The notes: a model not told the origin generated them from the sequence alone. DNA of 64,000 nt from Symbiodinium natans (GCA_905221605.1 CAJNDS010002242.1:235001-299000); one strand, 5' to 3'. Shown: positions 42,470-52,896, counted from the stretch's first letter. Numbers and translations: made by a program.

Positions 42470-42572
42470 TCCCTCCTTTTAGGGTCTAGGGCCCCTTATT
42501 AATTCCTTAAAACCAAAAAGGGCACCCTTTTTATTCCCAGGTTACTCGGGGTCTGGGCAACTAACCCTTATA
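42470..42572. mobile_element. MITE-like element, family G, copy 2
   Basis: CCCTTATT...AAAACCAAAAAGGGCACCC and GGTCTGGGCAACTA. Same core as 23304-23421; the left terminal repeat is obscured. Confidence 0.45.
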
Positions 42573-42651
42573 GGACTCCCAGGCCCTAGAACCCCCCAGT
42601 GCCCGAGCTTCAAAGTGTTTAGGGTTTAGGGTTTAGGGTTTAGGGTTCAAG

Positions 42652-42702
42652 GCGACTTCTTTCAGACTGACCCGGAGTTCAAGAAAGCTGCGTGGGACTC
42701 AG
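42652..42702 (+). CDS. Exon, 51 nt
   Basis: GTTCAAG acceptor. GDFFQTDPEFKKAAWDS plus one base, donor GTGGTT at 42703. Confidence 0.6.
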
Positions 42703-43542
42703 GTGGTTGGGCAGGCACCTTTTATTTTTTTTCCGGAGCCCTAAGCCCTAAACCCTAAACTTCAACCCTAAAACCCTAAAAAAAAACTAAACCCTGGGGC
42801 TCGCAAGTGCACAAAATGAACTGCCTAGTTTGGGTTTTATATACACCCCAAAACCTAAACCCTAAACCCTAAACCCTTAACCCTTAACCCTTAACCCTTA
42901 ACCCTTAACCCTTAAACCCTTAACCCTTAACCCTCAACCCTCAACCCTTAACCCTTAACCCTTAAACCCTAAACCCTAAACCCTAAACCCTAAACCCTAA
43001 ACCCTAAACCCTAAACCCTAAACCCTAAACCCTAAACCCTAAACCCTAAACCCTAAACCCTAACCCTAAACCCGAAACCCGAAACCCTAAACCCTAAACC
43101 CTAAACCCTAAACCCTAAACCCTAAATCCTAAACCCAAGACTTGGGTTTAGGGATGGGTCTCATGTGCACCAAGCCTGCTATGGGTTGTTTGTTGGTTTC
43201 GGGTTTAGGGTATTGCCGAGGGCCTCCAACAAGCCCACAGTAGGTATTGCGCAACACCCTAAACCCTAAACCCTAAACCCTAAACCCTAAACCCTAAACC
43301 CTAAACCCTAAACCTTCCACCCTCAGAACTCCGCACTTCACAATACCATAAGCAAGCAGACCAAACTAACCCTGAGCCCTCAATTCGTGCTCGGGCTCAG
43401 GCCCCCTAAACCCTAAACCCTAAACCCTAAACCCTAAACCCTAAACCCTAAACCCTAAACCCTAAACCCCCTAAACCCTAAACCCCCTAAACCCTAAACC
43501 CCCTAAACCCTAAACCCGAAACCCTAAACCCTAAACCCTAAG

Positions 43543-43636
43543 CGAGGCCATGAACCATCAGTACACTGCGGGTGGGGGCCGAGACATGAAGTTGGGGGAC
43601 GATTGGCAGGCGCCGGGCTCTGGGTTCTGTGTATAG
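43543..43636 (+). CDS. Candidate terminal exon
   Basis: CCCTAAG acceptor at 43536-43542. EAMNHQYTAGGGRDMKLGD then DWQAPGSGFCV and TAG at 43634-43636. An internal GTGGGG at 43572 could instead be a donor. May end gene region D. Confidence 0.5.
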
Positions 43637-43683
43637 GGTTCTTAAGGGAGGAAGGTTTAGGGTTTAGGGTTTAGGGTTTAGGG

Positions 43684-43812
43684 TTTAGGGGTGCAAGGGG
43701 TGCATGGGGTGCATGGGGGGTAGGTACCTAGGGAACCGCAGGGAAGCTTAGGGGGTCTTACGAAGTGGTGGGGAGTATTAGGGAATGTTGCGTTACATAC
43801 CCCCCTGAGCCC
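43684..43812 (-). mobile_element. Family J element, copy 2 (inverted)
   Basis: GGTACCTAGGGAACC...GGGGAGTATTAGGGAATGTT then GCGTTACATACCCC. Reverse-complement related to 29,337-29,450 and same orientation as 63,895-63,998. Confidence 0.55.
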
Positions 43813-43852
43813 CCCCCCCCCCCCCCCCGAACCCTCTAAGTTCTCTTGAAAG

Positions 43853-44345
43853 CTACTTGGAAGCCTTTTCAACACAGTAAGTAGGGGTTAATGTTGGACT
43901 CGCTTTAGTACGTAGGGGCCCCCCCCCCCCCCCAAACAATTTTGGGGTTTTCGGGGATCCTGAATAGTGTGGGCTGGGGTTGTCGTCGTCGTAGTAGTAC
44001 CAGTAGTACTAGTAGTAGTACTAGTAGTAGTACTAGTAGTACTAGTAGTACTCGTAGTAGTAGTAGTACTGTAGCAGTAGGAGTGGGAGCAGTAGGAGTA
44101 GTAGGAGTAGTAGCAGTAGCAGTGCCTGTTTTGCCCTAACCGGCAACCCCGGCCGGCAAACATCGCATTATTGAGGCCCACCCTATCAATGGGGGGGTCC
44201 CCTATAAGATTTCCGGAACATCGCATAATAGTGCCCCCTCTCACTAAAGCCAGTCCAACATTAGAAAGGTGGGTTATGGGGATAACCATGGGGTTTCTAG
44301 GGGATAGTAAGTAGACGTACTCAGTCAAAACAGCTTCCAGGTACA
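43853..44345. mobile_element. Nested MITE-like elements: family C enclosing family D
   Basis: Outer ends GCTACTTGGAAGCC...CAGTAAGTAG and TACTCAGTCAAAACAGCTTCC belong to family C. Inside, GTTAATGTTGGACTCGCTTT at 43888 and AAGCCAGTCCAACATTAG near 44,260 are family D ends. Inside that lies an AGT microsatellite (43,990-44,125). The open frames here are composites of these pieces. Confidence 0.65.
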
Positions 44346-44693
44346 CCCTAAACCATACCCTAAAAATATTAAACCCTACAAACCCTACCCTACACATTCT
44401 AAGCCCTATAGACCCCAAACCCTAGCAACCCTATAAACCCTAGAACCTACAAAGCCTATAAGCCCAATGGAGCCTACAAACCCTATCAACGGTCAGAACC
44501 CAATATATGCTTAAGGGGGCATGCCAGGGTTTTGGGCTAAATGTCGGAGGTCCGGTTTGCGGTTTAAATATTGGGGGGTCCTTCCTTTCCTTTATACGTA
44601 TTCTTCTGTGCCGATGCCCTGATTTTTTCGAGACTCCCACAGCTGAGGCCCCCTTTATTCTGGAGGAGTAGAGCCACATAGGCTTTTCTCCAG

Positions 44694-44744
44694 GGGTCTA
44701 CGGCGTTTCTGAACCAATTAGACCCGTTCTCCGCTCCAGTTGTC
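44694..44744 (+). CDS. Exon, 17 codons
   Basis: TTCTCCAG acceptor, GSTAFLNQLDPFSAPVV, donor GTAGAC at 44745, phase 0/0. Confidence 0.55.
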
Positions 44745-44822
44745 GTAGACAGCCCTAAACCCTAAACCCTAAACAGCTGGGTAAATCTGTGGATTTGTAG
44801 GTTGCTCTGGTCTGGGATCCAG

Positions 44823-44869
44823 CAACTTTTGTGTTTGCGCACTATGGGCTTATACATCTTGGGGACCAT
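44823..44869 (+). CDS. Exon candidate, hydrophobic
   Basis: GGATCCAG acceptor. In phase with 44744 it reads QLLCLRTMGLYILGT to GTGAAG at 44870. A second frame (ATFVFAHYGLIHLGDHVKTE), to GTTAGG at 44886, looks more like a folded protein. Confidence 0.45.
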
Positions 44870-45225
44870 GTGAAGACCGAAACTTGGTTAGGGTTTAAGG
44901 TTTAGGGTTTAGGGTTTAGGGTTTAGGGTTTAGGGTTTGGGGTTTGGGGTTTGGGGGGTTTAGGGTTTAGGGTTTAGGGTTTAGGGTTTAGGGTTTAGGG
45001 TTTAGGGTTTAGGGTTTAGGGTTTAGGGTTTAGGGTTTAGGGTTTAGGGTTTAGGGTTTAGGGTTTAGGGTTCCCAAGGGGTGCTTCCTAGTTCCTGCTT
45101 CCCTTTCTCTAACACGGAAAGTCCTACGCTCAAAGGGCATCCCCCCAAGATAGGGGACCCCCCAAAATAGCATACGCCTGAACCCTGAGCCCTGAACCTC
45201 TCTACCATATAACCCTAAATGTTAA

Positions 45226-45448
45226 ACACCAGTTGGAGAACTTGATCAATTTCTTTTTTTTCACCCCCCGTTGTTCAGCACCAATTGGAGAATTTGATCC
45301 ATTTCGACCCCTCCGACCCCTTCGACCCCCTCCCATTGTTCAGCACCAATTGGAGAATTTGATCCATTTCGACCCCTCCGACCCCTTTACCCATTGTTCA
45401 GCACCAATTGGAGAATTTGATCCATTTCGACCCCTCCGACCCCTTTGT
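45226..45448 (+). repeat. Minisatellite, about 62-bp unit, 3-4 copies
   Basis: Units contain CAGCACCAATTGGAGAATTT then GATCCATTTCGACCCC. The first unit is diverged. The open frame over it is repeat-derived. Confidence 0.85.
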
Positions 45449-45459
45449 TTCAAGGCCTC

Positions 45460-46290
45460 ACAGCCTGTTTAGGGTTTCAGGGTCTCAAGGCCTGGTGGTT
45501 AGGGTTTCAAGGCCTCACGGCCTGGTGTTTAGGGTTTCAGGGCCTCAAGGCCTGGTGTTTAGGGCTTCAAGGCCTCACGGCCTGGTGTTTAGGGTTTCAG
45601 GGCCTCAAGGCTTGGCGTTTAGGGTGTTTAGGGCTTCAGGGCCTCTCGTTTAGGGTTTCAAGGCCTCACTGGTGTTTAGGGTTTCAGGGCCTCAAGGCTG
45701 GTGTTTAGGGTTTCGAGGCAGTAGGGTTTGAGGCTCAAGGCTGGTGTTTAGGGTTTCAGGGCCTCAAGACCTGGCGTTTAGGGTTTCAACGCCTTTAAGG
45801 CCTTTAGGGTTGCAAGGCCTCACGGCCTGGTGTTTAGGGTTTCAGGGCCTCAAGGCCTGGTGGTTAGGGTTTCAAGGCCTCAAGGAATACCAGGGTTTCA
45901 GGGGGACCTCAAGGCCTGGTGTTAGGGTTTCAAGGCCTCACGGCTGGTGTTTAGGGTTTCAGGGCCTCAAGGCCTGGTGTTTATGGTGTTTAGGGTTTCA
46001 GGGCCTCAAGGCCTGGCGTTTAGGGTTTCAAGGCCTCACGGCCTGGTGTTTAGGGTTTCAGGGCCTCAAGGCCTGGTGTTTAGGATTTCAAGGCCTCACG
46101 GCCTGGTGTTTAGGGTTTCAAGGCCTCAAGGCCTGGCGTGCTTGGTACTACGGCGTCAAGGCCTGGTGTTTGGATTTCAAGGCTTGACGGCCTGGTGTTT
46201 AGGGTTTCAGGGCCTCAAGGCCAAGTGTTTAGGGTTTTAGGGCCTCAAGGCCTGGTGTTTAGGGTTTCCAGGCTCAAGGCCTGGCGTGGC
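45460..46290 (+). repeat. Minisatellite of about 30 bp (TTTAGGGTTTCAGGGCCTCA unit)
   Basis: About 27 units alternating TTTCAGGGCCTCAAGGCCTG and TTTCAAGGCCTCACGGCCTG, giving a 60-bp higher-order period. Each unit includes one TTTAGGG plus the palindromic GGCCTCAAGGCC. Long frames here (FRVSGPQGLV...) are not genes. Confidence 0.95.
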
Positions 46291-46684
46291 TTGTGTTAAG
46301 TGGTTAGTACTACGGCGTGATTGTTTTGTGTATTGGTGCATCCGAAGAGAACATAATGAACCTTCTATTTTCTTAATGTTATGGGATTCTTTGGGCGGGT
46401 GGGTTTTTTTCTGCTGCCTAGACACACTGCTGGCCTAGTCAATGCTCGAACTTGAGATGCTGAACCCTAAACCCTAAACCCTAAACCCTAAACCCTAAAC
46501 CCTAAACCCTAAACCCTAAACCCTAAACCTTAATTTTGGGACAAGGGTTTGGATCAACCTCTGAACTCCTTTAGGGTTCATGGTGGGGTTTTAGGGTTTG
46601 GGGTTCAGGGTTTAGGGTCTATAGGGTTGAGGGTTTAGGGTTTAGGGTTTAGGGCTAAACCCACCCAAACCTTGCTGGCACCAG

Positions 46685-46758
46685 CGGATCATGCTGCGCT
46701 GTGCTTGGGGTCACTGCGCTGTGCAGGGCGACCAGACCGCCAGCGGCCGGGGTCCCAG
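46685..46758 (+). CDS. Exon, 74 nt
   Basis: CACCAG acceptor. RIMLRCAWGHCAVQGDQTA then SGRGP plus two bases, donor GTTAGG at 46759. Contains an internal echo (TGCGCTGTG twice). Confidence 0.5.
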
Positions 46759-47452
46759 GTTAGGGTTTAGGGCTTAGGGCGTAGGGTTTAGGGTTTAGGG
46801 TTTAGGGTTTAGGGTTTCGGCGTTCGGGGTTCGGGGCTTATGGTTTGAGGTTTAGGGCTTCCAAACCTTGAGCCCGAACCTCCAGACCCTGAACCCCTTG
46901 GTTCCTAGGGCCCCTGGCTTCGGGTTTAGGGTTTAGGGTTTAGGGTTTAGGGTTTAGGGTTTAGGGTTTAGTTGGGGTTTAGGGCTTAGGGCTTAGGGTT
47001 TAGGGTTTAGGCGCTGAGCGTGAGCCTTTGGGGGGAGGAAGCTTGTTCCCCTAATCATGCTATAAAATCCTAAACCCCAAGCCTTAAGCCCGTGACTCCT
47101 TAAAACCCTGAGCTCCTTAACTCCTTAAGAATACCCTAAACCCTTAACCCTTAAACCTGAACCAAAGGCGGGGTTGGAGTCTCTGTGGCCTTTCGCAAGG
47201 GCTTTGGCGCCTTTGGGATTTAGGGCTCTAGGGTTTCAGGGCTTCGGATTTAGGGCTTAGGGTTTACTGTTTACCTGGGAATCCTTCCGGACTCAAGTCT
47301 CTGTCTTTTATGTTTTTTTCCTTAGGGTTTAGGGTATAGGGGTTTTAGACGGGCAAAGTGTTGTTTGGCATTGAAACCGGGTTTTCAGGCCTGCCCAAGT
47401 GAAACTTGGTCCAAGTTCGCCGATACGAGAACTCTCATGTCGTTCGTAGAGC

Positions 47453-47701
47453 ATGTCTTGTCCAACGAGGCAGTCTCCTGTCACAGAGATCACCCAAGAA
47501 GCTTTGGCTGGCGAGCGTCGTGCAGCCGCTAGCAAAGTGGACACTGGACAACGGACGCTTTCCATACCCAATGATGCCAAAGGCACACTATCTCCACCAA
47601 AATTGCCTTTCCAAATGGACGAAGGCGGGTGGGAACTCAGCTGCTTATGCCATGGACTTTGCACCGCTATCTACTGGCCCAAGTCGCTTCCCGCGAATAT
47701 A
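47453..47701 (+). CDS. Long exon (83 codons) with consensus donor
   Basis: From ATG at 47453 (or an AG at 47448-47449): MSCPTRQSPVTEITQEALA, GERRAAASKVDTGQRTLSIP, then QMDEGGWELSCLCHG and LCTAIYWPKSLPANI, ending at GTAAGC (47702). All three frames and the minus strand are partly open. I chose this one for its donor and residue mix, so it is not certain. No family recognised. Confidence 0.5.
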
Positions 47702-48000
47702 GTAAGCCCCACCCTAATTTGAAGTATTTTTCCCGGTCCCTCCCGGCATCCATGCTTAATTCGGGTTTAGGGATTATGGCTAAACCCTAACTGAAGCCAG
47801 AACCCCTAACTACCCTAAACCCTCGAACCCGAACCCTACACCCTAAGACCCCTAAACCCCCAAAACCTGAATTCCCAGACCCTAAGCCCAACGAAACCCC
47901 AACTCCTAAACCCTAAACCCCAAAACCCTATACCCCTAAAACCCTAAACCCCTATACCCCTAAAACCCTAAAACCCTAAAACCCTACGCCCTGGGCCCAG

Positions 48001-48068
48001 GCGCCAAGAACGACACCGCTCCGCAAATCGCCCCTTTCTACTGGGGCATCAAGGACCCCAAAGCTTAG
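48001..48068 (+). CDS. Candidate terminal exon
   Basis: CTGGGCCCAG acceptor at 47991-48000. GAKNDTAPQIAPFYWGIKD then PKA and TAG at 48066-48068. This frame needs phase 1, while the phase-0 frame (APRTTPLRKSPLSTG) is also open, so its link to 47701 is unsettled. Confidence 0.5.
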
Positions 48069-48276
48069 GGCTTAGGAATTGAGTTTAAAGGGGTTTAGGG
48101 TTTAGGGTTTAGGGTTTAGGGTTTAGGGTTTAGGGTTTAGGGTTTAGGGTTTAGGGTTTAGGGTTTAGGGTTTAGCCTGAAGCAGAGGAGGCCAGCAAGC
48201 AAAACTCGAGTGGGTTCAGGGTTTGGGGTCTTGGGCTTGGGTCTTGGGGCTTCGGGTTTGGGGTTTGGGGATGTTT

Positions 48277-48377
48277 CTTACTGGCTCAAAACCCAACTTT
48301 TCAACTTTTGGGCTTCTTATAATGTAGTTTATTCTGAAAGTTTCAACTTTTATTTCCTTGGGTTTTGGGCCAGTAAG
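48277..48377. mobile_element. 101-bp MITE-like element, family E, copy 2
   Basis: Same ends and core as 25129-25228, nearly identical, same orientation. The longer frame covering it is accidental. Confidence 0.85.
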
Positions 48378-48614
48378 GTTTGGGGTTTTTTGGGCTTAGT
48401 GTATTTAAGCTCTGCGTGCACCAAGCAGCAGTTCTCTGTCTTCGACGCCGCGGTACACAAAGCATATCAGCGCAGTAGGCGTCCCCAATAGCCCGAAAAA
48501 GCAAATCACGCACACGGATATGGACACCCACACCCCAATAGACAGAAGGGCATAGGGTTTATACGGTTTAGGGTTTAGGCTTGGCTGACCCCTCCCCTAA
48601 CAAGCGACAGTTTT

Positions 48615-48705
48615 CCGATGCAGTGGAAAGACCAGAAGCATGCAGCCAACGCCCCAACAAGCAAAACTGCAGGAGACACCCCGCGCAGCCAAACATGTCG
48701 ATGTT
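48615..48705 (+). CDS. Weak exon candidate
   Basis: Frame MQWKDQKHAANAPTSKTAG then DTPRSQTCRC between an element-rich stretch and a TTTAGGG array. AGCAAAACT occurs here and at 48,198. Borders unclear. Confidence 0.3.
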
Positions 48706-49034
48706 GTAGGGTTTAGGGTTTAGGGTTAGGGTTTAGGGTTTGGGGTTTGGGGTTTAGGGTTTAGGGTTTAGGGTTTAGGATGTGGACTAGTACGTCCCAG
48801 AATCAAGAACACTTATTTAATGGTAGGCAGCATAGCGATATGCTTACACCCCAGTGTTTTGGGTCTGCTCGTTGTCGTGGGGTGACATTATGTCTTAGGG
48901 GACCCCCGAACAGGCAAACGTATGACTATTTGTTTGTTAAGCCCGCTGCGCTTGCAAAGAACATGTGCGTGTGCGAAATCGCTATACCGGTAACCCTTGT
49001 GAAGTTTTTCCAAATCAGTACTACGCACTTCCTC

Positions 49035-49038
<4 letters not shown>

Positions 49039-49081
<43 letters not shown>

Positions 49082-49100
49082 CTGCTGCTGCTGCTGCTGA
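49039..49100 (+). repeat. (CTG)n microsatellite
   Basis: About 20 CTG triplets with one GTG break, running straight into a CCCTAAA array. Confidence 0.9.
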
Positions 49101-49596
49101 CCCTAAACCCTAAACCCTAAACCCTAAACCCTAAACCCTAAACCCTAAACCCTAAACCCTAAACCCTAAACCCTAAACCCTAAACCCTAAACCCTAAACC
49201 CTAAGTTTGTTTGGCTCATGTTTGTTGTTTCGGTCTCTTCTTGTTTGTGTGCTACTGAGGTCCTTGCGATAAGTTCAAGCAGCGGCCGCTTACACGACAT
49301 GTCGGAGATGGATTCGGGTTTATGTGGTTTTAACCCAAAACCCCCAACCCTAAACCCTGCACCATAGACCCCGAAGGCCAAACCCTAAACCCCAAACCCT
49401 AAACCCTAAGGCCCAAACACCAAACCCCAGACCCTAAACCCCAAACCCTAAACCCCAAGCCCTAGAGCCACAACCCCAAGCCCCAAACCCGTAAACCCTC
49501 AACCCTAAAATCCCCCAACCCTAAACCCCAAACCCTAAACCCCAAACCCTAAACCCTAAACCCCAAACCCTAAACAAAACCCTAAACGGCCCGCAG

Positions 49597-49665
49597 GACG
49601 TGCAGTTTGAGAGGCGGCCGGGCTGGACCAAAGCTATGCTGCGGCGCGTGGCGAAGAGCTTCAAG
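49597..49665 (+). CDS. Exon of gene F, GC donor
   Basis: GCCCGCAG acceptor; 23 codons ending SFK; GC donor at 49666 (TTCAAG|GCCCCC). Phase 0/0. Confidence 0.7.
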
Positions 49666-49795
49666 GCCCCCAAAACCCGAAAACCCTAAGGCCCCCCAAA
49701 ACCCGGTTTAGGGTTTAGGGTTTGGGGGTTTGGGGTTTAGGGTTTGGGGTTTAGGGTTTGGGGTTTAGGGTTTCGGGTTTAGGGTTTAGGGTTTA

Positions 49796-50080
49796 ATGTT
49801 GAACCCTGTTTAGTGTAGGCCCCCCCCCCCCCGAACAGTCGAGGCTGGATTTTGCTCTGTTTAGGCGGTTCGGGGGGTTTATATGGTCTAAATTGGGAGG
49901 AGTTTAGATGAGTTTAGAAGGGGCAGGGATGCCCGACAATCTTTTTTGAAGGCGCCCCACGTGGATTTTTCTTACGGCGCCCGGACGATTTGACTTTTAA
50001 CAGGGACTCCCAAACAGTCAGGATGCACAGCCAAATTGACTTTATAGAGGAGGCCCCTGCTTAACAGGGTCCAACATTAG
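49796..50080 (-). mobile_element. Family D element, copy 2 (inverted relative to 35257)
   Basis: Ends TAATGTTGAACCCTGTTTAG and AACAGGGTCCAACATTA. Interior CGCCCCACGTGGATTTTTC, TTACGGCGCCCGGACGATTT and AGTTTAGATGAGTTTAGAAG match the complement of 35257-35572 throughout. Length differs by about 30 bp. Confidence 0.8.
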
Positions 50081-50187
50081 GGTTTAGGGGTTGGGGACTC
50101 CCAAACCCTAAACCCTAAAACCCGAAAACCCCAAAAGATTGGCAAGTCGAACCCCGGACCCTAAACCCTAAACCCTAGGTCCCCAAG

Positions 50188-50253
50188 TTCATGCACCCGA
50201 AGCACACTGCGCGGGACTTCGGCTCCACACCCGAGTTCTGGCGGCTCGGATGT
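50188..50253 (+). CDS. Exon of gene F
   Basis: TCCCCAAG acceptor, FMHPKHTARDFGSTPEFW then RLGC, donor GTTTGA at 50254. Phase 0/0. Confidence 0.7.
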
Positions 50254-50695
50254 GTTTGAGGGGTTTAGGGTTTAGGGTTTAGGGTTTAGGGTTTAGGGTT
50301 TAGGGTTTAGGGTTTAGGGTTTAGGGTTTAGGGTTTATAGGCGATTAGGAGGGTTTATAGGGTTTAGGGTTTATAGGCTATAGGGTTTAGGGTTTAGGGC
50401 TTATAGGGCTTAGCGTTTATAGGCTATAGGGTTTAGGGTTTAGGGTTAAGGGTAGGTCAAGATAAGATGTATAGGTTAATTACTCTTGACCTCGCCCGAA
50501 GCTCCCCCTTGCCTGAGGGACTATGCGCCCCTTACGGGACTTAGGGTTTAGGGGTTTAGGGGGTTAGGGCTTAGGATATCTTCAGAGGAGCGATGTGGAG
50601 GCGCAATTATGTTTGAGGGTTTAGGGTTTAGGGTTTAGGGTTTAGGGTTAGCTGTAGGCGGCTGTAGCCAGCCTCACCACTTCTTGCCGAATTAG

Positions 50696-50729
50696 GCAGG
50701 TCACGCGAATCCCTGGCCAGGAGTCTGGG
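50696..50729 (+). CDS. Exon of gene F, 34 nt
   Basis: GAATTAG acceptor, AGHANPWPGVW plus one base, donor GTGCCC at 50730. TTTAGGG arrays lie on both sides. Confidence 0.6.
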
Positions 50730-50815
50730 GTGCCCACTTTGCTTGAAAGTTTAGGGTTTAGGGTTTAGGGTTTAGGGTTTAGGGTTTAGGGTGGCGAATC
50801 CTACCTGCCCTCCAG

Positions 50816-50913
50816 AAAGAAGCTATTGGAATGACGGCAAGCTCTTTATGCTACTTTCCGCAGCTGCCATCAGCCTGTACACTTTGCTGAGTGGCCCGGA
50901 TGGCGACGATTGA
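50816..50913 (+). CDS. Last exon of gene F: membrane anchor
   Basis: CCCTCCAG acceptor. ERSYWNDGKLFMLLSAAAIS then LYTLLSGPDGDD and TGA at 50911-50913. CCCTAAA arrays follow. Confidence 0.75.
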
Positions 50914-51508
50914 CCCTAAACCCCATAATCCCTAAACCCTAAACCCTAAACTCTAAGCCCTAAACCCTAAACCCTAAACCCTAAACCCTAAACCCTAAAC
51001 CCTAAACCCTAAACCCCAAACCCTAAACCCTAAACCCTAAACCCTAAACCCTAAACCCTAAACCCTAAACCCTAAACCCTAAACCCACCCTCCCCTGCCC
51101 ACCCTACCCCCACCCCCCTGCCCACCACAGCATACGAGGGTTCTAGACGCGCACTCCACGGGCCTTTTTGGCGATTTCCAGGCGCGGGGTATAGGGTTTA
51201 ACGCATAGGGTTTAGGGTCTAGAAGGGGTTCGGTGTCGGGGGCCAGGCCCAAAGCGAACCCGACAAGCTTGATAACTCCGATGCCCCTGCGAACTCCCCC
51301 GATTTCGCCCACCTCGTTTTTCCGAAATAGGCAAGCGAAACCTCAAGCCCAAGCTAAACCCTAACTAACTTAGCCCTGAACCCCAACCTGCCCAAATTCG
51401 CGCTGCCAACACCCCCTAGCCCCCTAGCCCCCTAGCCCCCTAAACCCTAAACCCTAAACCCTAAACCCTGAACCCTGAACCCTAAACCCTAAACCCTAAA
51501 CCCTAAGA

Positions 51509-51603
51509 GCAATTTGTCTCCCCACCAAAACCCACGTCGAGGTTCGGAACTGGCCAGGCGGGAGCGAAGGCGCACATGGCACCTTGCTGGCTCTATCCCC
51601 CCT
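51509..51603 (+). CDS. Exon candidate
   Basis: After CCCTAAGAG, two frames are open: AICLPTKTHVEVRNWPGGS then EGAHGTLLALSPL to GTGGGG, or a basic Arg-rich one. Bounded by CCCTAAA and TTTAGGG. Confidence 0.4.
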
Positions 51604-51984
51604 GGTGGGGGGTTTAGGGTTTAGGGTTTAGGGTTTAGGGTTTAGGGTTTAGGGTTTAGGGTGGGGCCGACTTCTGAATCCTTAAGCCAGCTGGGGGCCG
51701 ATCCCATGAGGCTTCCGGGTTCAGGATTTTGGGTTTTGGGGATGTTTAGGGTTTAGGGTTTAGGGTTTAGGGCTTAGGGTTTAGGGGATCTTGTTTCGAT
51801 TCCCTACTGCCGAGTGACTCTTAGGACGCTGGGTGTAAGCAGTGTTGAAGAGGCTTGAAGGAAACATAAAAGGCCTTCCTATATCAAGGCCTCTACATCC
51901 TAAGCCCCAAACCCCCCACCCAAAAACCTACTTCCTAAGCCCTCCGCCGAGGACTCCCATGTACAGGCAACTGTTTCTGTGCAG

Positions 51985-52023
51985 ATTTCTGGGAGGAAGC
52001 GGTGGCGCCTCGGTTGCTTCTCT
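51985..52023 (+). CDS. Small exon candidate
   Basis: TCTGTGCAG acceptor, FWEEAVAPRLL, GT at 52024. Confidence 0.4.
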
Positions 52024-52196
52024 GTTTTGGGTTTCGTGGTTCAGGGCGGGGGGGGGGAGGGGGGTGTAGGCTTTAGGGCTTGGGAAGGCCTTTAGGGGCT
52101 TGGGATTCAGGGCTTGGGAAACCCAAAGGCTTCAACACCAAACCTAGAAGCCTGAACCCCAAGCGCTCTATATTCATGCACCGACCTGCCAGCCCG

Positions 52197-52427
52197 GTGC
52201 TGTGGCCACAAAAGTTGCTCCAATATCTGGGCCTCATAGGCTTTCTGAAGCTGTACATGTGCATGTCGTTAAACTTAGCAGGGGTTAGGGCATGATCGAA
52301 CACTCCAGGCACGTCGCTTCTAGTGTGGCCTAAATTCGGAGTAGCTGATTGTATATCGAAGTCATGCATAGTTGCATGTTTCTGGGTGGCGAAGAAATTC
52401 CAATCCCACGCCGCAGTGAATTCTGGG
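52197..52427 (-). CDS. Minus-strand coding exon, 77 codons
   Basis: CTCTCCCCAG acceptor (minus). EFTAAWDWNFFATQKHATMH, DFDIQSATPNLGHTRSDVPG, VFDHALTPAKFNDMHMYSFR, then KPMRPRYWSNFCGHSTG. A GT (GTCGGT) follows; the frame stays open past it to about 52,140. Unbroken and compositionally balanced, better than the + frame over the same bases. If real it is the only convincing minus-strand exon of a host gene here. Family not recognised. Confidence 0.55.
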
Positions 52428-52896
52428 GAGAGGATATCCCTAAACCCTAAACCCTAAACACCAAAACCCCAAGCCCTAAACCCTAAACCCCAAACCCGCG
52501 AGATCAGCCCTTGGACCGTCGGTGGGTGGATTTGGGCTTGGCATGGAGGGGTCTTGCTTCGCATGAGTTGCTTATAGGGTTTTGGGTTTGGGTTTAGGGT
52601 TTAGGGTTTAGGGTTTAGGGTTTAGGGTTTAGGGTTTAGGGTTTAGGGTTTAGGGTTTAGGGTTTAGGCTCTGAAGGTATCTAAGGGCCTAATTGGGAGT
52701 ATGTTAAGAGAACCCCTACTAGGGGACGTACGTCCTTCTGATCCCAAAGTTTGACCCTATGAGTACCATCGCTCAGTGTCCCCCGACCTCAGTCCACGCT
52801 TCAAAGAGGGGCTGTCAGTATCTGGAAGCTGTGTTGATTTTCGTACAAGTGTACTTAGTATCCCCTATAGAAACTATATTTAATGGCTACCGCCAG

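Larger units (their letters stand above)
49597..50913 (+). other. Gene region F: 3' end of a gene with C-terminal membrane anchor (4 exons in phase)
   Basis: Exons 49597-49665, 50188-50253, 50696-50729 and 50816-50913 join without breaking frame: DVQFERRPGWTKAMLRRVAK, SFKFMHPKHTARDFGSTPEF, WRLGCAGHANPWPGVW, ERSYWNDGKLFMLLSAAAIS, LYTLLSGPDGDD, stop. The hydrophobic run LFMLLSAAAISLYTLL sits eight residues before the stop, as in tail-anchored or small organelle-membrane proteins. Introns are GC-AG, GT-AG and GT-AG. The 5' part (upstream of 49.6 kb) was not identified. Unknown family. Confidence 0.7.

Noticed and set aside
43888-44418. 176-aa minus frame
   Set aside because: Spans nested MITE-like elements and an AGT microsatellite, with no coherent protein.
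45408-46240. Frames with repeated FRVSGPQGLV or LGFQGLKAW motifs (up to 147 aa)
   Set aside because: Minisatellite of 30/60 bp whose period is a multiple of three, so several frames stay open.
52080-52295. 71-aa + frame over the minus-strand exon
   Set aside because: The minus frame is longer, uninterrupted and better in composition, with a good acceptor; the + frame is treated as its shadow.
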